Source: SHLQ01 sp964562985
GTDB taxonomy: Bacteria > Actinomycetota > Acidimicrobiia > Acidimicrobiales > SHLQ01
Reading direction: 5' to 3'
DNA length: 16,878 nucleotides
Assembly: GCA_964562985.1 (NCBI GenBank)
Contig: CAZLWE010000068.1
Coordinates: forward strand, 1-16,878
Part shown: in pieces, positions 1 to 6,802 of the stretch
How positions within the stretch are numbered: position 1 is the stretch's first letter
How the letters are laid out: each line of letters starts with the position of its first letter
Made by a program: the position numbers and the translations under genes
Notes under the pieces: model-generated
Told to the model about the DNA's origin: nothing
What the model saw: the letters and a program-made list of their open reading frames with translations, nothing else
Databases searched by the model: none

Positions 1-57
1 TAAGGCAACGGGCTTCTATCCCGTCGACTGCAGGTTCGAGTCCTGCCGGGGGCGCCA
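1..57 (+). tRNA. tRNA-Arg(TCT), 3' part, cut by the window edge
   Basis: The sequence shows the anticodon arm (stem acggg/cccgt, loop CTTCTAT, anticodon TCT), a T arm with stem gcagg/cctgc around TTCGAGT, the 3' acceptor strand, a G discriminator and an encoded CCA at 55-57. The 5' acceptor strand and most of the D arm lie outside the window. TCT reads AGA/AGG arginine codons. The nearest neighbour is the convergent GGDEF-EAL gene, 30 bp away. Confidence 0.88.
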
Positions 58-87
58 CTCGGCCAGTGGATGGCTCCTATGCGACTT

Positions 88-2370
88 CTACGAGCCGGTC
101 GCCGAACGTCGCTTCGTCCAGCGGCTCGCCCGGCCGAGGAGCGGGGTAAGCGCCAATGCCGAGATCGGTGCGTGCCACAAGAAACCCTGGCCGAGGCGAA
201 CACCGAACTGCTCGAGGATCTCGGCCTGTGTCTTTCGTTCTACGCCCTCAGCTATCGGGGTGAGAGATTCCGTGGCGACAATTTCCAGGATGGCCTTCAG
301 GCGAGCTTGGGCTCGCTCATCGACGTCAATCTCCGAGACGAAGGACCGATCAATCTTCACCGTGTCACTGGGGATTTGGAGCAGACGGTCCATATTCGAC
401 CCCTCAACACCGAAGTCGTCAATGGCAACCTTGATGCCGCGTTCGCGAAGGCGGTGGAGAGAATTGATCAGGTCGTCGGCGTGAGTGTGGAGTCGGTGCT
501 CTGTCACTTCGATCTGCAGCATCGAGAAAGGAACGCGATGCTGGCGCAAGATGTCGAAGATCTTTCGTGTGGAGTCGGAGTCGCTGACGTGATCCGGCTT
601 CAGATTGACCGACATGGTGAAACGTTCATCGACCACGCCGGCGGAGAACCACTCGCCAAGTTGGGCGATCGAACGCGTCAGAATTTCCAGATCGAATTGG
701 TCGAACATTCCGGGCTCGGTTCCCGGCGGCAAGAACGACGACGGGTCCAACATCCCGAGCACCGGGTGCATGTAACGCGCGAGAACTTCAATGCCCAGGA
801 TTTGGCCGTCGGTGATATCGACGACGGGCTGGTAAACCAAGCGAATCTGCTCAAGCGAGACTTCGAGATCGTCAACGCCGCCCTGAGCCGAGTTGCGGAG
901 GCCTCTGCGGCGTTCCTTCTCTCGGTACATCGCGAGATCGGCGCTGTTGAGCAGCGAGTCTGGCGTGTCGGTGACCTTCGCAATGGCCAAACCGACGCTG
1001 CCACCGATTCGAAGTTGGTTGTCGCGAACGGCCACAGTCGTGTCAAGCGCTCGCTCAACCTTTCCAGCGAGCTGACGCGCTCCCTGAGCGGTTGTCCGGC
1101 TCAGGACACAGAACTCGTCGCCACCGAAGCGAGCGATGAGTTCGCTTGGCCCGCACACTGAACCAAGCTGGTTCGCCACGAATTTGAGAACCACATCACC
1201 TGCGTCGTGCCCGTGCGTGTCGTTGATCCCTTTGAAGTTGTCAATGTCGCAAAACAGCAGGGCCGCTGACTTGCGATCGTTCAGCGCGATGGTCAGCTCC
1301 TCGACAAACTTGCCGCGGTTCGCCAGACCGGTGAGGGGGTCGTGAGTTGCTTGGTGTTCCAGTGATGTCGCCGCGCGAGAGCGTCGGTTCTCTTCAGCTT
1401 GGAGACGATCGTCCAGTGACTTGAGCGTTCGTGAAAGGACGCCGATCTCATCGGTTGCCGAGTCGTTCAAGGTGGTCTCCAGGCGCCCTCGCGAGAGATC
1501 TTGGGCACCACGGGTGACGGTCTGCAGCCGCGATCGCAAAACGGCGATCGGAAGGAGGGCGATCAACCCCACGGCGATGATTCCGGGGAGGAGCCAGACC
1601 GGGAGCAGGGAGCTCACTACCTCAGCACGATCTGTGGTGACCGACAGCACCCACTCCACGCCGGCGATACGTTGCGCGGTAATGACCGAACGGCGCCCGT
1701 TGAAGAGTTGGTCGGAGGAGTTGAACTCTTCCTCGCCGTTCAACACAGCGTTGAGAATCGCCGAGGTTGGCGGGTCGGGGATCCCGACTTGTTGGTCCTG
1801 GCTATGACGTGACGGTGAAAAAATGAGTGGCCTACCGTCGGAGTCACGGACTGCGAGAAGCGCTTCGGTGCTGCTGCCAACCTGCACCTCGGAAACCGCT
1901 ACCAAGATGCCCGATACGTCATAGGCGCCGACAAGAATTTCCCCGGTGGCGGGTACCGGCGTACCCAACAGGACGCCGATCGAACCCCCGACGTCCAGGG
2001 TGGCTCCGATTGTGGTGCCGGCGCGGGCTCGAGTGAGGAAGTTGGAGGTGGCGTTGAGTTCAGAGCGCTCGCCGGTCTGCAACAGCTCGGCTCGAATGAA
2101 GCCGCGGCTCTCCAACTCATTGGAGATGCCCGGGGTTTCGCTTTCCGGAGCGATCTGGCTCGCAGTGACTTCGAGGAGCTCGCTCGCAACGTTCAGCTCG
2201 TTTTCGATAGAAGAGGCGAGTGAACCAGCGATGGCGGTCCTCTGCTCGGTGGATCGAGCCAGCGCCTCAACTTGGAGGCCCGAACGAGCAACGAGCACGA
2301 GAAGTAAGACTGCGCTGAGCGCAATCGCTACTGCGAGGGCGAGACGCCGTCCGACTGTGAGGCGGAACAC
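88..2370 (-). CDS. Membrane-bound GGDEF-EAL cyclic-di-GMP enzyme with extracellular sensor
   Basis: This 760-residue protein has both cyclic-di-GMP synthesis (GGDEF) and degradation (EAL) domains. In order it has TM1 (about 8-28), an extracytoplasmic sensor (about 30-253, Cache-like in layout), TM2 (about 256-278), a HAMP-like linker (about 279-330), GGDEF (about 338-490) and EAL (about 505-745). The RFGGDEF signature is intact at 414-420. The inhibitory I-site (RxxD) is degenerate, reading GPSE at 407-410. The EAL signature is E528-V-L. The usual metal and catalytic positions are present: N589, E621/E624, D651-D652, K672, E708 and Q728. Both activities are therefore plausible, but which dominates cannot be told. 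The GTG start lies one base after the DUF3039 stop codon, so translation is probably coupled. It is the last gene of the udk-DUF3039-GGDEF operon. The sensed signal is unknown. Confidence 0.93.
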   Translation of the reverse strand: MFRLTVGRRLALAVAIALSAVLLLVLVARSGLQVEALARSTEQRTAIAGSLASSIENELNVASELLEVTASQIAPESETPGISNELESRGFIRAELLQTGERSELNATSNFLTRARAGTTIGATLDVGGSIGVLLGTPVPATGEILVGAYDVSGILVAVSEVQVGSSTEALLAVRDSDGRPLIFSPSRHSQDQQVGIPDPPTSAILNAVLNGEEEFNSSDQLFNGRRSVITAQRIAGVEWVLSVTTDRAEVVSSLLPVWLLPGIIAVGLIALLPIAVLRSRLQTVTRGAQDLSRGRLETTLNDSATDEIGVLSRTLKSLDDRLQAEENRRSRAATSLEHQATHDPLTGLANRGKFVEELTIALNDRKSAALLFCDIDNFKGINDTHGHDAGDVVLKFVANQLGSVCGPSELIARFGGDEFCVLSRTTAQGARQLAGKVERALDTTVAVRDNQLRIGGSVGLAIAKVTDTPDSLLNSADLAMYREKERRRGLRNSAQGGVDDLEVSLEQIRLVYQPVVDITDGQILGIEVLARYMHPVLGMLDPSSFLPPGTEPGMFDQFDLEILTRSIAQLGEWFSAGVVDERFTMSVNLKPDHVSDSDSTRKIFDILRQHRVPFSMLQIEVTEHRLHTHADDLINSLHRLRERGIKVAIDDFGVEGSNMDRLLQIPSDTVKIDRSFVSEIDVDERAQARLKAILEIVATESLTPIAEGVERKTQAEILEQFGVRLGQGFLWHAPISALALTPLLGRASRWTKRRSATGS

Positions 2371-2371
2371 G

Positions 2372-2641
2372 TCAGGACCCGGGTGGCTTTAATCGGTCGT
2401 AGATTCGCTTGCAGTCCGGGCAAACGGGAAAGTCGTCGGGTTTGCGAGTCGGAACCCACTTCTTTCCGCATAGGGCCCGTACGGCTTTACCCGTGATGGC
2501 ACTTTCGGTGATCTGTGCCTTTCGCACATAGTGCGCGAACTTGTCGTGGTCACCAGCATCCGTTGGATCGGGCTTGGTTATCGTTTCGCCATCGGGAGTG
2601 ATGGTGTCGACATCGCTGAGTTGCACACGGCGCATATGCAC
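2372..2641 (-). CDS. DUF3039 family protein (small putative zinc-binding protein)
   Basis: An 89-residue protein matching the actinobacterial DUF3039 pattern, with a DHDKFAHYVRK block, a TGKAVRALCGKKWVPTR block and a closing PVCPDCK. Three cysteines (one in LCGK, two in CPDC) plus a nearby histidine could bind zinc; this is inference. The function of the family is not known. GTG at 2641 is preferred over ATG at 2635 because AGGGG (2650-2654) sits 8 nt upstream and overlaps the udk stop codon. The gene is 11 bp after udk and 1 bp before the GGDEF-EAL gene, so it is operon-internal. DUF3039 genes are conserved in actinomycetes, which supports the taxonomic reading of the window. Confidence 0.87.
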   Translation of the reverse strand: MHMRRVQLSDVDTITPDGETITKPDPTDAGDHDKFAHYVRKAQITESAITGKAVRALCGKKWVPTRKPDDFPVCPDCKRIYDRLKPPGS

Positions 2642-2652
2642 CGATGGTACCC

Positions 2653-3267
2653 CTAGACGCGAATGGAGTGAAATGAGCTAGATAGCTCTTCGACGACCGT
2701 GTCGAGATCTTCTGTTTCTCGGACGACGCGTTGGGCGAGAGCAGCGGTTGGTTCAACGTACTCGTCGTGCATCGGTGCGACCGAAGTCCGGAACTGGAGC
2801 TCGACGCTTTCGACGGATCGGCCACGTTCGATGGTGTCGCGTTCAAGGCGTCGGGCGTAGCGGAGTTCCTCAGAGCACTCGCGAAAGATCGTCACGTCGA
2901 ACTTCTCAAGGAGTTCCGGGAAGGCGAAAAGCAAGATCCCCTCAGCGATGATGATCTCCTTGGCTGGCAAGATGATCAGATCGTCAGCACGTTCGTGACG
3001 GCCGAAGTCATAGACGGGCACCGCGATATCCATGCCCTGTCGTAGGCCCTCGAGGTGATGGCTGAAGCATTCAACGTCAAGGGCGTCTGGATGATCGAAG
3101 TTCACCGCATTGCGCTCGTCTGCGGAGAGGTGGCGAAGGTCTTTGTAGTAACTATCGAACGGCAGGATCGTTACTCGATCCTGGCCCAGTCTTTCTGCCA
3201 GCTCATGGGCGAGTCGGCTCTTGCCAGAACCACTGCCCCCGGATATGCCGATAGTCAACGCAGTCAC
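2653..3267 (-). CDS. udk: Uridine kinase
   Basis: Phosphorylates uridine (and usually cytidine) to the monophosphate in cytosolic pyrimidine salvage. The 204-residue length fits the family. The P-loop GGSGSGKS is at 10-17. The substrate-site blocks FDSYYKD (37-43), NFDHPDALD (56-64) and PVYDFGRHER (84-93) are present, as are the AEGIL strand (108-112) and the LID-like RRLERDTIERGR (139-150). A nucleoside or phosphoribulokinase relative remains possible, but the NFDHP block favours udk. The start is GTG at 3267 with no Shine-Dalgarno; a TAAGTT hexamer 8 nt upstream suggests a leaderless transcript. It is the first gene of the operon and divergent from the desaturase. Confidence 0.87.
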   Translation of the reverse strand: MTALTIGISGGSGSGKSRLAHELAERLGQDRVTILPFDSYYKDLRHLSADERNAVNFDHPDALDVECFSHHLEGLRQGMDIAVPVYDFGRHERADDLIILPAKEIIIAEGILLFAFPELLEKFDVTIFRECSEELRYARRLERDTIERGRSVESVELQFRTSVAPMHDEYVEPTAALAQRVVRETEDLDTVVEELSSSFHSIRV

Positions 3268-3275
3268 AGGGAAAA

Positions 3276-3281
3276 AACTTA
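3276..3281 (-). promoter_or_regulatory. Putative -10 box of a leaderless udk transcript
   Basis: On the minus strand TAAGTT lies 8 nt before the GTG start of udk, and the spacer holds no Shine-Dalgarno. This places the expected transcription start at or next to the start codon. No convincing -35 box is visible. Confidence 0.4.
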
Positions 3282-3320
3282 CTCGCTCAACGCTCAGAGT
3301 CTCGACACCGCCAAGAAAAT

Positions 3321-3349
3321 ACCGTCACAACGCTACGTAACGTGACGGT
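3321..3349. promoter_or_regulatory. Inverted repeat, candidate operator between udk and desaturase
   Basis: ACCGTCAC (3321-3328) and GTGACGGT (3342-3349) form perfect 8-bp arms around a 13-nt spacer. The dyad lies in the divergent gap, about 44-72 bp upstream of the desaturase ATG and about 54-82 bp upstream of the udk GTG. The geometry suits a dimeric repressor or activator of lipid desaturation, but no regulator is encoded nearby and the assignment is inference. Confidence 0.4.
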
Positions 3350-3378
3350 TGGCTTTTCTCGAATGGCCGTAGGTCCGC

Positions 3379-3384
3379 TAGGTT
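3379..3384 (+). promoter_or_regulatory. Putative -10 box of a leaderless desaturase transcript
   Basis: TAGGTT lies 8 nt before the ATG at 3393 and there is no Shine-Dalgarno in the spacer. The spacing places transcription initiation at about the ATG. A -35 box is not clear. Confidence 0.4.
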
Positions 3385-3392
3385 TGGCGGTA

Positions 3393-4286
3393 ATGGACAT
3401 CCAGCAAGAGTTGATTGCCGCGGTCGACGACGACATAGAGCGTTTGATGACCGAACACCTTGAACGCCGTCCAGTTTGGTATGCCCACGAGCTGGTTCGC
3501 TGGGAACAAGGCCGAAACTATGTGGATGAACCGTGGGATGAATCACAGTGCACGATCAGCCCGGAGGTCCGTGAAACGCTGATCCTCAACCTGCTTACCG
3601 AAGACAACCTGCCGTACTACCACTATTCGATCGCAAGCCGTGCTGGTGAAGACTCCGCGATCGCTCGTTGGACGCGTCGATGGACCGCGGAGGAGGGGCA
3701 ACACTCGATTGCCATCCGTGACTATCTGCTCACCAGCCGTAATTGCGACCCTTCGGCCCTTGAGGACGAGCGGATGTCCACGATCACCAAAGGTTGGGAT
3801 GCCCCCTGGAGCGACCCGGTCGACATCTTCGTCTATACGTCTGCTCAAGAACTTGCGACCCGGGTATCTCATCGCAACACCGGGTTAAAGACCGATGATC
3901 CAGTGGCCTACGAAATCATGAAGCGTGTGGCTGCTGACGAGAACTACCACTACATCTTCTACAAGGGCATCGTGGCCGCCATGATGTTGCAAGACCCATC
4001 GATCTGTGTGTCGTCTATGCGCAAGGTGTACGAGAACTTCAACATGCCTGGAACGGTGGTTCCGGGCTTCCGCAAGCGCGCCGCGATGGCCGCTCGGGCC
4101 AAGATCTACGATCTCCGGATCCACGCGGAGAAGATCATCGCTCCGGTGTTGCGTGAATGGAAGATCGAGTCGCTCGAAGGACTAACCCCGCAGGCCGATG
4201 AAGATCGCGAAGCGTTGATCGCAATGCCTGGTGCGCTTATCGAGCGCGCCGAACGCCTCGAGAAGCGCGCAGCAGCGAAGGTGTAG
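3393..4286 (+). CDS. Acyl-ACP desaturase (ferritin-like di-iron enzyme)
   Basis: A soluble di-iron enzyme predicted to introduce a double bond into acyl-ACP chains, related to mycobacterial DesA1/DesA2 and plant stearoyl-ACP desaturase. From the ATG at 3393 it is 297 residues. The expected iron ligands are visible: E70 (LLTEDNLPYY), E101 and H104 (WTAEEGQHS), E153 (TSAQELAT), and E183 with H186 (ADENYHYIFY). Both carboxylate-histidine motifs are thus intact, although the usual EExRH is EEGQH and DExRH is DENYH. The reading frame is open back to GTG 3342, but that codon lies inside the 3321-3349 dyad, and the protein family normally begins near MDIQQEL. The gene ends 9 bp from the convergent msrB. 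A role in membrane fluidity is inferred from the family. Confidence 0.9.
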   Translation: MDIQQELIAAVDDDIERLMTEHLERRPVWYAHELVRWEQGRNYVDEPWDESQCTISPEVRETLILNLLTEDNLPYYHYSIASRAGEDSAIARWTRRWTAEEGQHSIAIRDYLLTSRNCDPSALEDERMSTITKGWDAPWSDPVDIFVYTSAQELATRVSHRNTGLKTDDPVAYEIMKRVAADENYHYIFYKGIVAAMMLQDPSICVSSMRKVYENFNMPGTVVPGFRKRAAMAARAKIYDLRIHAEKIIAPVLREWKIESLEGLTPQADEDREALIAMPGALIERAERLEKRAAAKV

Positions 4287-4295
4287 CTTTCACGC

Positions 4296-4742
4296 TTAGC
4301 TGGCTGGGAGAGTTGGCTCGTCAGATTTCTCGAGACGAAGCGATGCCGAGTTGATGCAGTAGCGAGTTTCCGCGCCGCCGGGTCCGTCCGGGAAGACGTG
4401 ACCGAGATGGGCTCCGCAGTCAGCGCACACGGACTCAGTTCGTGGAATGCCAAAGCCCCAATCGGTACGTTCGCCGACCGCCTTGGCGAGTGGGGCACGG
4501 AAGGCTGGCCAAGCACCGTGTGGGTCGAACTTGGTCTCGCTCGAAAAGAGTTCAGCGTCGCACACTCGGCAGTGGTAGGTGCCCTCGGCATCTACCTCGC
4601 GGTACTCGCCGGAGTATGGCGCTTCGGTACCGCCCTTGTGCAGCACCCGATACTCCTCGTCGGTAAGTCGCTCGCGGAGTTCGTCTTCGCTGTATTTGGT
4701 GATTCGATTCTTTCGATTCTCGATGCGTTCACGAATGCTCAT
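4296..4742 (-). CDS. msrB: Peptide-methionine (R)-S-oxide reductase MsrB, cysteine type
   Basis: Reduces the R epimer of methionine sulfoxide in proteins, normally recycled by thioredoxin. From ATG 4742 the protein has 148 residues. The zinc site is two CxxC pairs, C58/C61 (HCRVC) and C106/C109 (VCADC). The core GAHLGHVFPDGP (110-121) and RYCINSASL (127-135) contain the catalytic C129. The usual GWPSF reads AWPAF (77-81). The catalytic residue is a normal Cys codon, not selenocysteine. An in-frame ATG at 4787 is possible, but the 15 extra residues are unlike the family, which starts near this MSIRERI. The gene lies 54 bp after the UGSC selenoprotein gene in the same direction, so it may share its transcript and its redox partner. 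Confidence 0.93.
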   Translation of the reverse strand: MSIRERIENRKNRITKYSEDELRERLTDEEYRVLHKGGTEAPYSGEYREVDAEGTYHCRVCDAELFSSETKFDPHGAWPAFRAPLAKAVGERTDWGFGIPRTESVCADCGAHLGHVFPDGPGGAETRYCINSASLRLEKSDEPTLPAS

Positions 4743-4796
4743 GGTTAGAGAACCACCATGAAGGTTTGGTTGTTCCCCATAGGGCATCCGGCTCGT

Positions 4797-5321
4797 TCAC
4801 AACGCGGTGAGCAGCTCGATCAACTCGTCGATGGCTCGATCGGCCAGGGCATACATTTCTTCGTCGGTACGATCCTGGATCGGGTGATCCACGAAGACTC
4901 GGGCGGCATCGAAGCCGAGCCGCTCCGCTTGGCTCTGGGCTGCATCCACAAATGGTGAGGAGGCGACCAATACACCGAGGATCCCGCGTCGTTCGAATTC
5001 GCTGATGTCGTGCACACTGCACGTCGTGCAGGAGCCTCAATCGGCGAGCGCCTCGATGACCGCATCGCAATTGGTGGCGATCTCCTCGCGCAGGTCTATC
5101 GGCGCCGGTTTAGCGAATGTGGGTTTCCGGTACCGGACGACCTTGGCGTCGAGATCCTGCAAGCGATTCTGGATCTGATCGAGGAACACGTTGCCCCGAG
5201 GCTTGGAGATATCGAGGAGTCCGATCGTTAGCCCAGTCAGCGCAGCGGGGCGTGGGAGCCGTTCGCGAACTTGCGGGGTGTTCTCGTCCGTCGGGTCGAG
5301 CACGGTCATCGGTTCGGTCAT
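4797..5321 (-). CDS. UGSC-family selenoprotein, with in-frame TGA read as selenocysteine
   Basis: A 174-residue protein when TGA at 5037-5039 is decoded as Sec95. The reading frame is identical on both sides of the TGA, and the translation across it is ALAD-U-GSCTTCSVHDISE. UGSC is the defining motif of the UGSC (seleno)protein family, whose biochemical role is not established. C98 and C101 add a UxxC and a CxxC pair, typical of a redox site. Before the motif is a strand (LTIGLLDISKPRGN, 31-44) resembling the start of a Rossmann-like domain. After it come GILGVLVASSPF and a C-terminal helix ending in a TGA stop at 4797-4799. The ATG at 5321 has a textbook AAGGAG 8 nt upstream and overlaps the stop of the thioredoxin-domain gene by ATGA. 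A gene broken by a nonsense mutation is the alternative, but the exact motif position and the downstream hairpin argue against it. Confidence 0.88.
5007..5025 (-). promoter_or_regulatory. Candidate bacterial SECIS hairpin
   Basis: Counting from the base after the TGA, nucleotides +14 to +19 (CGTGCA) pair with +23 to +28 (TGCACG) around the loop GTG at +20 to +22. An A-A mismatch and one further G-C pair close the stem. Bacterial SECIS elements lie inside the coding region just after UGA and carry G and U in the apical loop about 20 nt downstream, as here. An overlapping alternative hairpin, CTGCAC/GTGCAG around GAC, is also possible. Confidence 0.6.
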
Positions 5322-6745
5322 CTCGTAATCTCCTTTGTCACTGGGTTGCTACCCATTTCGCCGCTCACCCATCCGCCGCACACCGAGCTGAAGAGCCCAG
5401 CGGATCCGCCGGCATGTACGAGAAGGATCCCGCCTTCTCGAAACTTCGGCAATGTCGAGCCTTCGAAGCCGAGCCCGGGAGGAATCCCTTCGCCGATACC
5501 GTCGACGCCGCGCAAGATGGTGTCTACCTCGATGTCGAGGTGGCCCCGTAGTTCGCTTTCGAAGCGCGCCGCGTCCCATCCTGCTTCACGGAAACGGGCC
5601 ATGTGCTCTGGGCAGAGGATGAGCATGGTGTCGAACCCGGTGATGCGTGGGTGGAGGTTCCCGAGCATCACCTGGGCGATCGAGGCCGTGAGCGATTCAG
5701 GGCTGCGGCTGAGTTGATCGAAGATGATCCGCGGTGCCTCGCCGCAGAATGCGGTGACCGCATTGGTTCCTGCGGGCAGGCCCCTCGCCTCGGCGAGGCT
5801 TGGCCATGGTGAGCCTTCTTCGTCTTCGGCGAAGCACAACCCGAGCTTTCCCGGTTGGCCATGTGTTGCTCGGTCGATCTCGCCGGGCCGGCCGCCGCCA
5901 ATATTACGAACACAGAGCTGGACCGACCGCCCGATGGTGGCATTCGCTCGGTTGCCCTGACCGAGCACGTTGATCCCCGAGTTCATCTCGAGTTCGTGAC
6001 GGATTGGGCCGTTGACCACCAAAATCGGACCGACGCCCATGGTGGTGGCGAGCACCCCATGCATGTTGAACTCGTCGTTGCATACCGCCTCGACTCCGGC
6101 GATCACGACCGGGAGGTATGCGGGGCGACATCCAGCCATGACAGCGTTGATGGCAACCTTCTCGACCGATGCCTCGACGAGGTTTGGTGGGATGATCGCG
6201 ACGATGTCCCTGCGGTCTCGACTGGTACCAGTCAACATTCGTTCGACGCGTTCAGGGGTCGGGGGGACGAGCGGTAGGCCGTCGCTCCAACTGCGGTCGT
6301 ACATTGCCTCAAAGGGGTCCTCGGCGGCACCGAAATGGATTCGTCGACTCGATGTGGCCGCATCTCCAAACGTTGCGGCAAGTGCGTCGACGATGTCGGG
6401 ATCCACGTTTTTCGAGCCGCAGCCCGGACGTTGCTCGGGAAGGTCGGGTGCGAGCCCATCCACACCGAGCAGCTCCTCCCACCGTGCGCGGTGCCAGCCG
6501 ACGGTCCTTGCCGACTCGGCTCCATCGACGAGTGAGATGATCGTCGGGACCGTCTCGATATCGGCCTGCCAGGACCGCTCTAAGGTGTCGTCATAGGTGA
6601 ACGCGGCGGAGTCGAGGTTCCAAAACTCCTCGTCTTGCGATACGACTTCGTCGAGGACGTTGTCCGCCGCGAGTTGCGCGAGGAGCGGCGAGACCAACTT
6701 GCATGTCTCGCAGTCAGATTTTACGAACGCGATTCGACGCATCAC
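5318..6745 (-). CDS. Thioredoxin-like domain fused to conserved DGLPLVPPT-type domain; UGSC partner
   Basis: A 475-residue protein with no signal peptide. Residues 1-100 look thioredoxin/glutaredoxin-like: an opening strand RRIAFVKS, a redox motif C12-E-T-C15, and a likely cis-proline at P67 (TVPTIISL). The remainder (about 140-475) is a conserved region with YDRSWSDGLPLVPPTPERV (149-167), EKVAINAVMAGCRPAYLP (195-212), and glycine-rich blocks such as VLGQGNRANATIGR. I do not recognise a biochemical function for this second domain. The start is GTG 6745 or ATG 6742, with no strong Shine-Dalgarno. The stop overlaps the ATG of the UGSC selenoprotein by four bases, so the two are translationally coupled and probably work together. 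A thiol-dependent reductase or transferase role is inference only. Confidence 0.82.
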   Translation of the reverse strand: MMRRIAFVKSDCETCKLVSPLLAQLAADNVLDEVVSQDEEFWNLDSAAFTYDDTLERSWQADIETVPTIISLVDGAESARTVGWHRARWEELLGVDGLAPDLPEQRPGCGSKNVDPDIVDALAATFGDAATSSRRIHFGAAEDPFEAMYDRSWSDGLPLVPPTPERVERMLTGTSRDRRDIVAIIPPNLVEASVEKVAINAVMAGCRPAYLPVVIAGVEAVCNDEFNMHGVLATTMGVGPILVVNGPIRHELEMNSGINVLGQGNRANATIGRSVQLCVRNIGGGRPGEIDRATHGQPGKLGLCFAEDEEGSPWPSLAEARGLPAGTNAVTAFCGEAPRIIFDQLSRSPESLTASIAQVMLGNLHPRITGFDTMLILCPEHMARFREAGWDAARFESELRGHLDIEVDTILRGVDGIGEGIPPGLGFEGSTLPKFREGGILLVHAGGSAGLFSSVCGGWVSGEMGSNPVTKEITR

Positions 6746-6802
6746 ACCTGGAACTCTGCCATATCGCTGGCAGGCGCTGCCGGAAAACGAGTCGGCGTGT
6801 AC

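Noticed and set aside
70..1161. A 363-codon plus-strand open frame
   Set aside because: It lies entirely antisense to the well-supported GGDEF-EAL gene, has no recognisable domain, and reflects high-GC codon structure on the opposite strand.
3342..3392. Upstream GTG (3342) or ATG (3363) as the desaturase start
   Set aside because: The GTG lies inside the 3321-3349 dyad, neither has a Shine-Dalgarno, and the family begins near the ATG at 3393, which has a -10-like box at leaderless spacing.
4797..5321. The two short frames 5037-5321 and 4797-5015 as separate genes or as a pseudogene with a nonsense mutation
   Set aside because: Same frame, one TGA only, exact UGSC family motif across it, no ribosome binding site before the second half, and a SECIS-like hairpin; a selenoprotein explains all of these.
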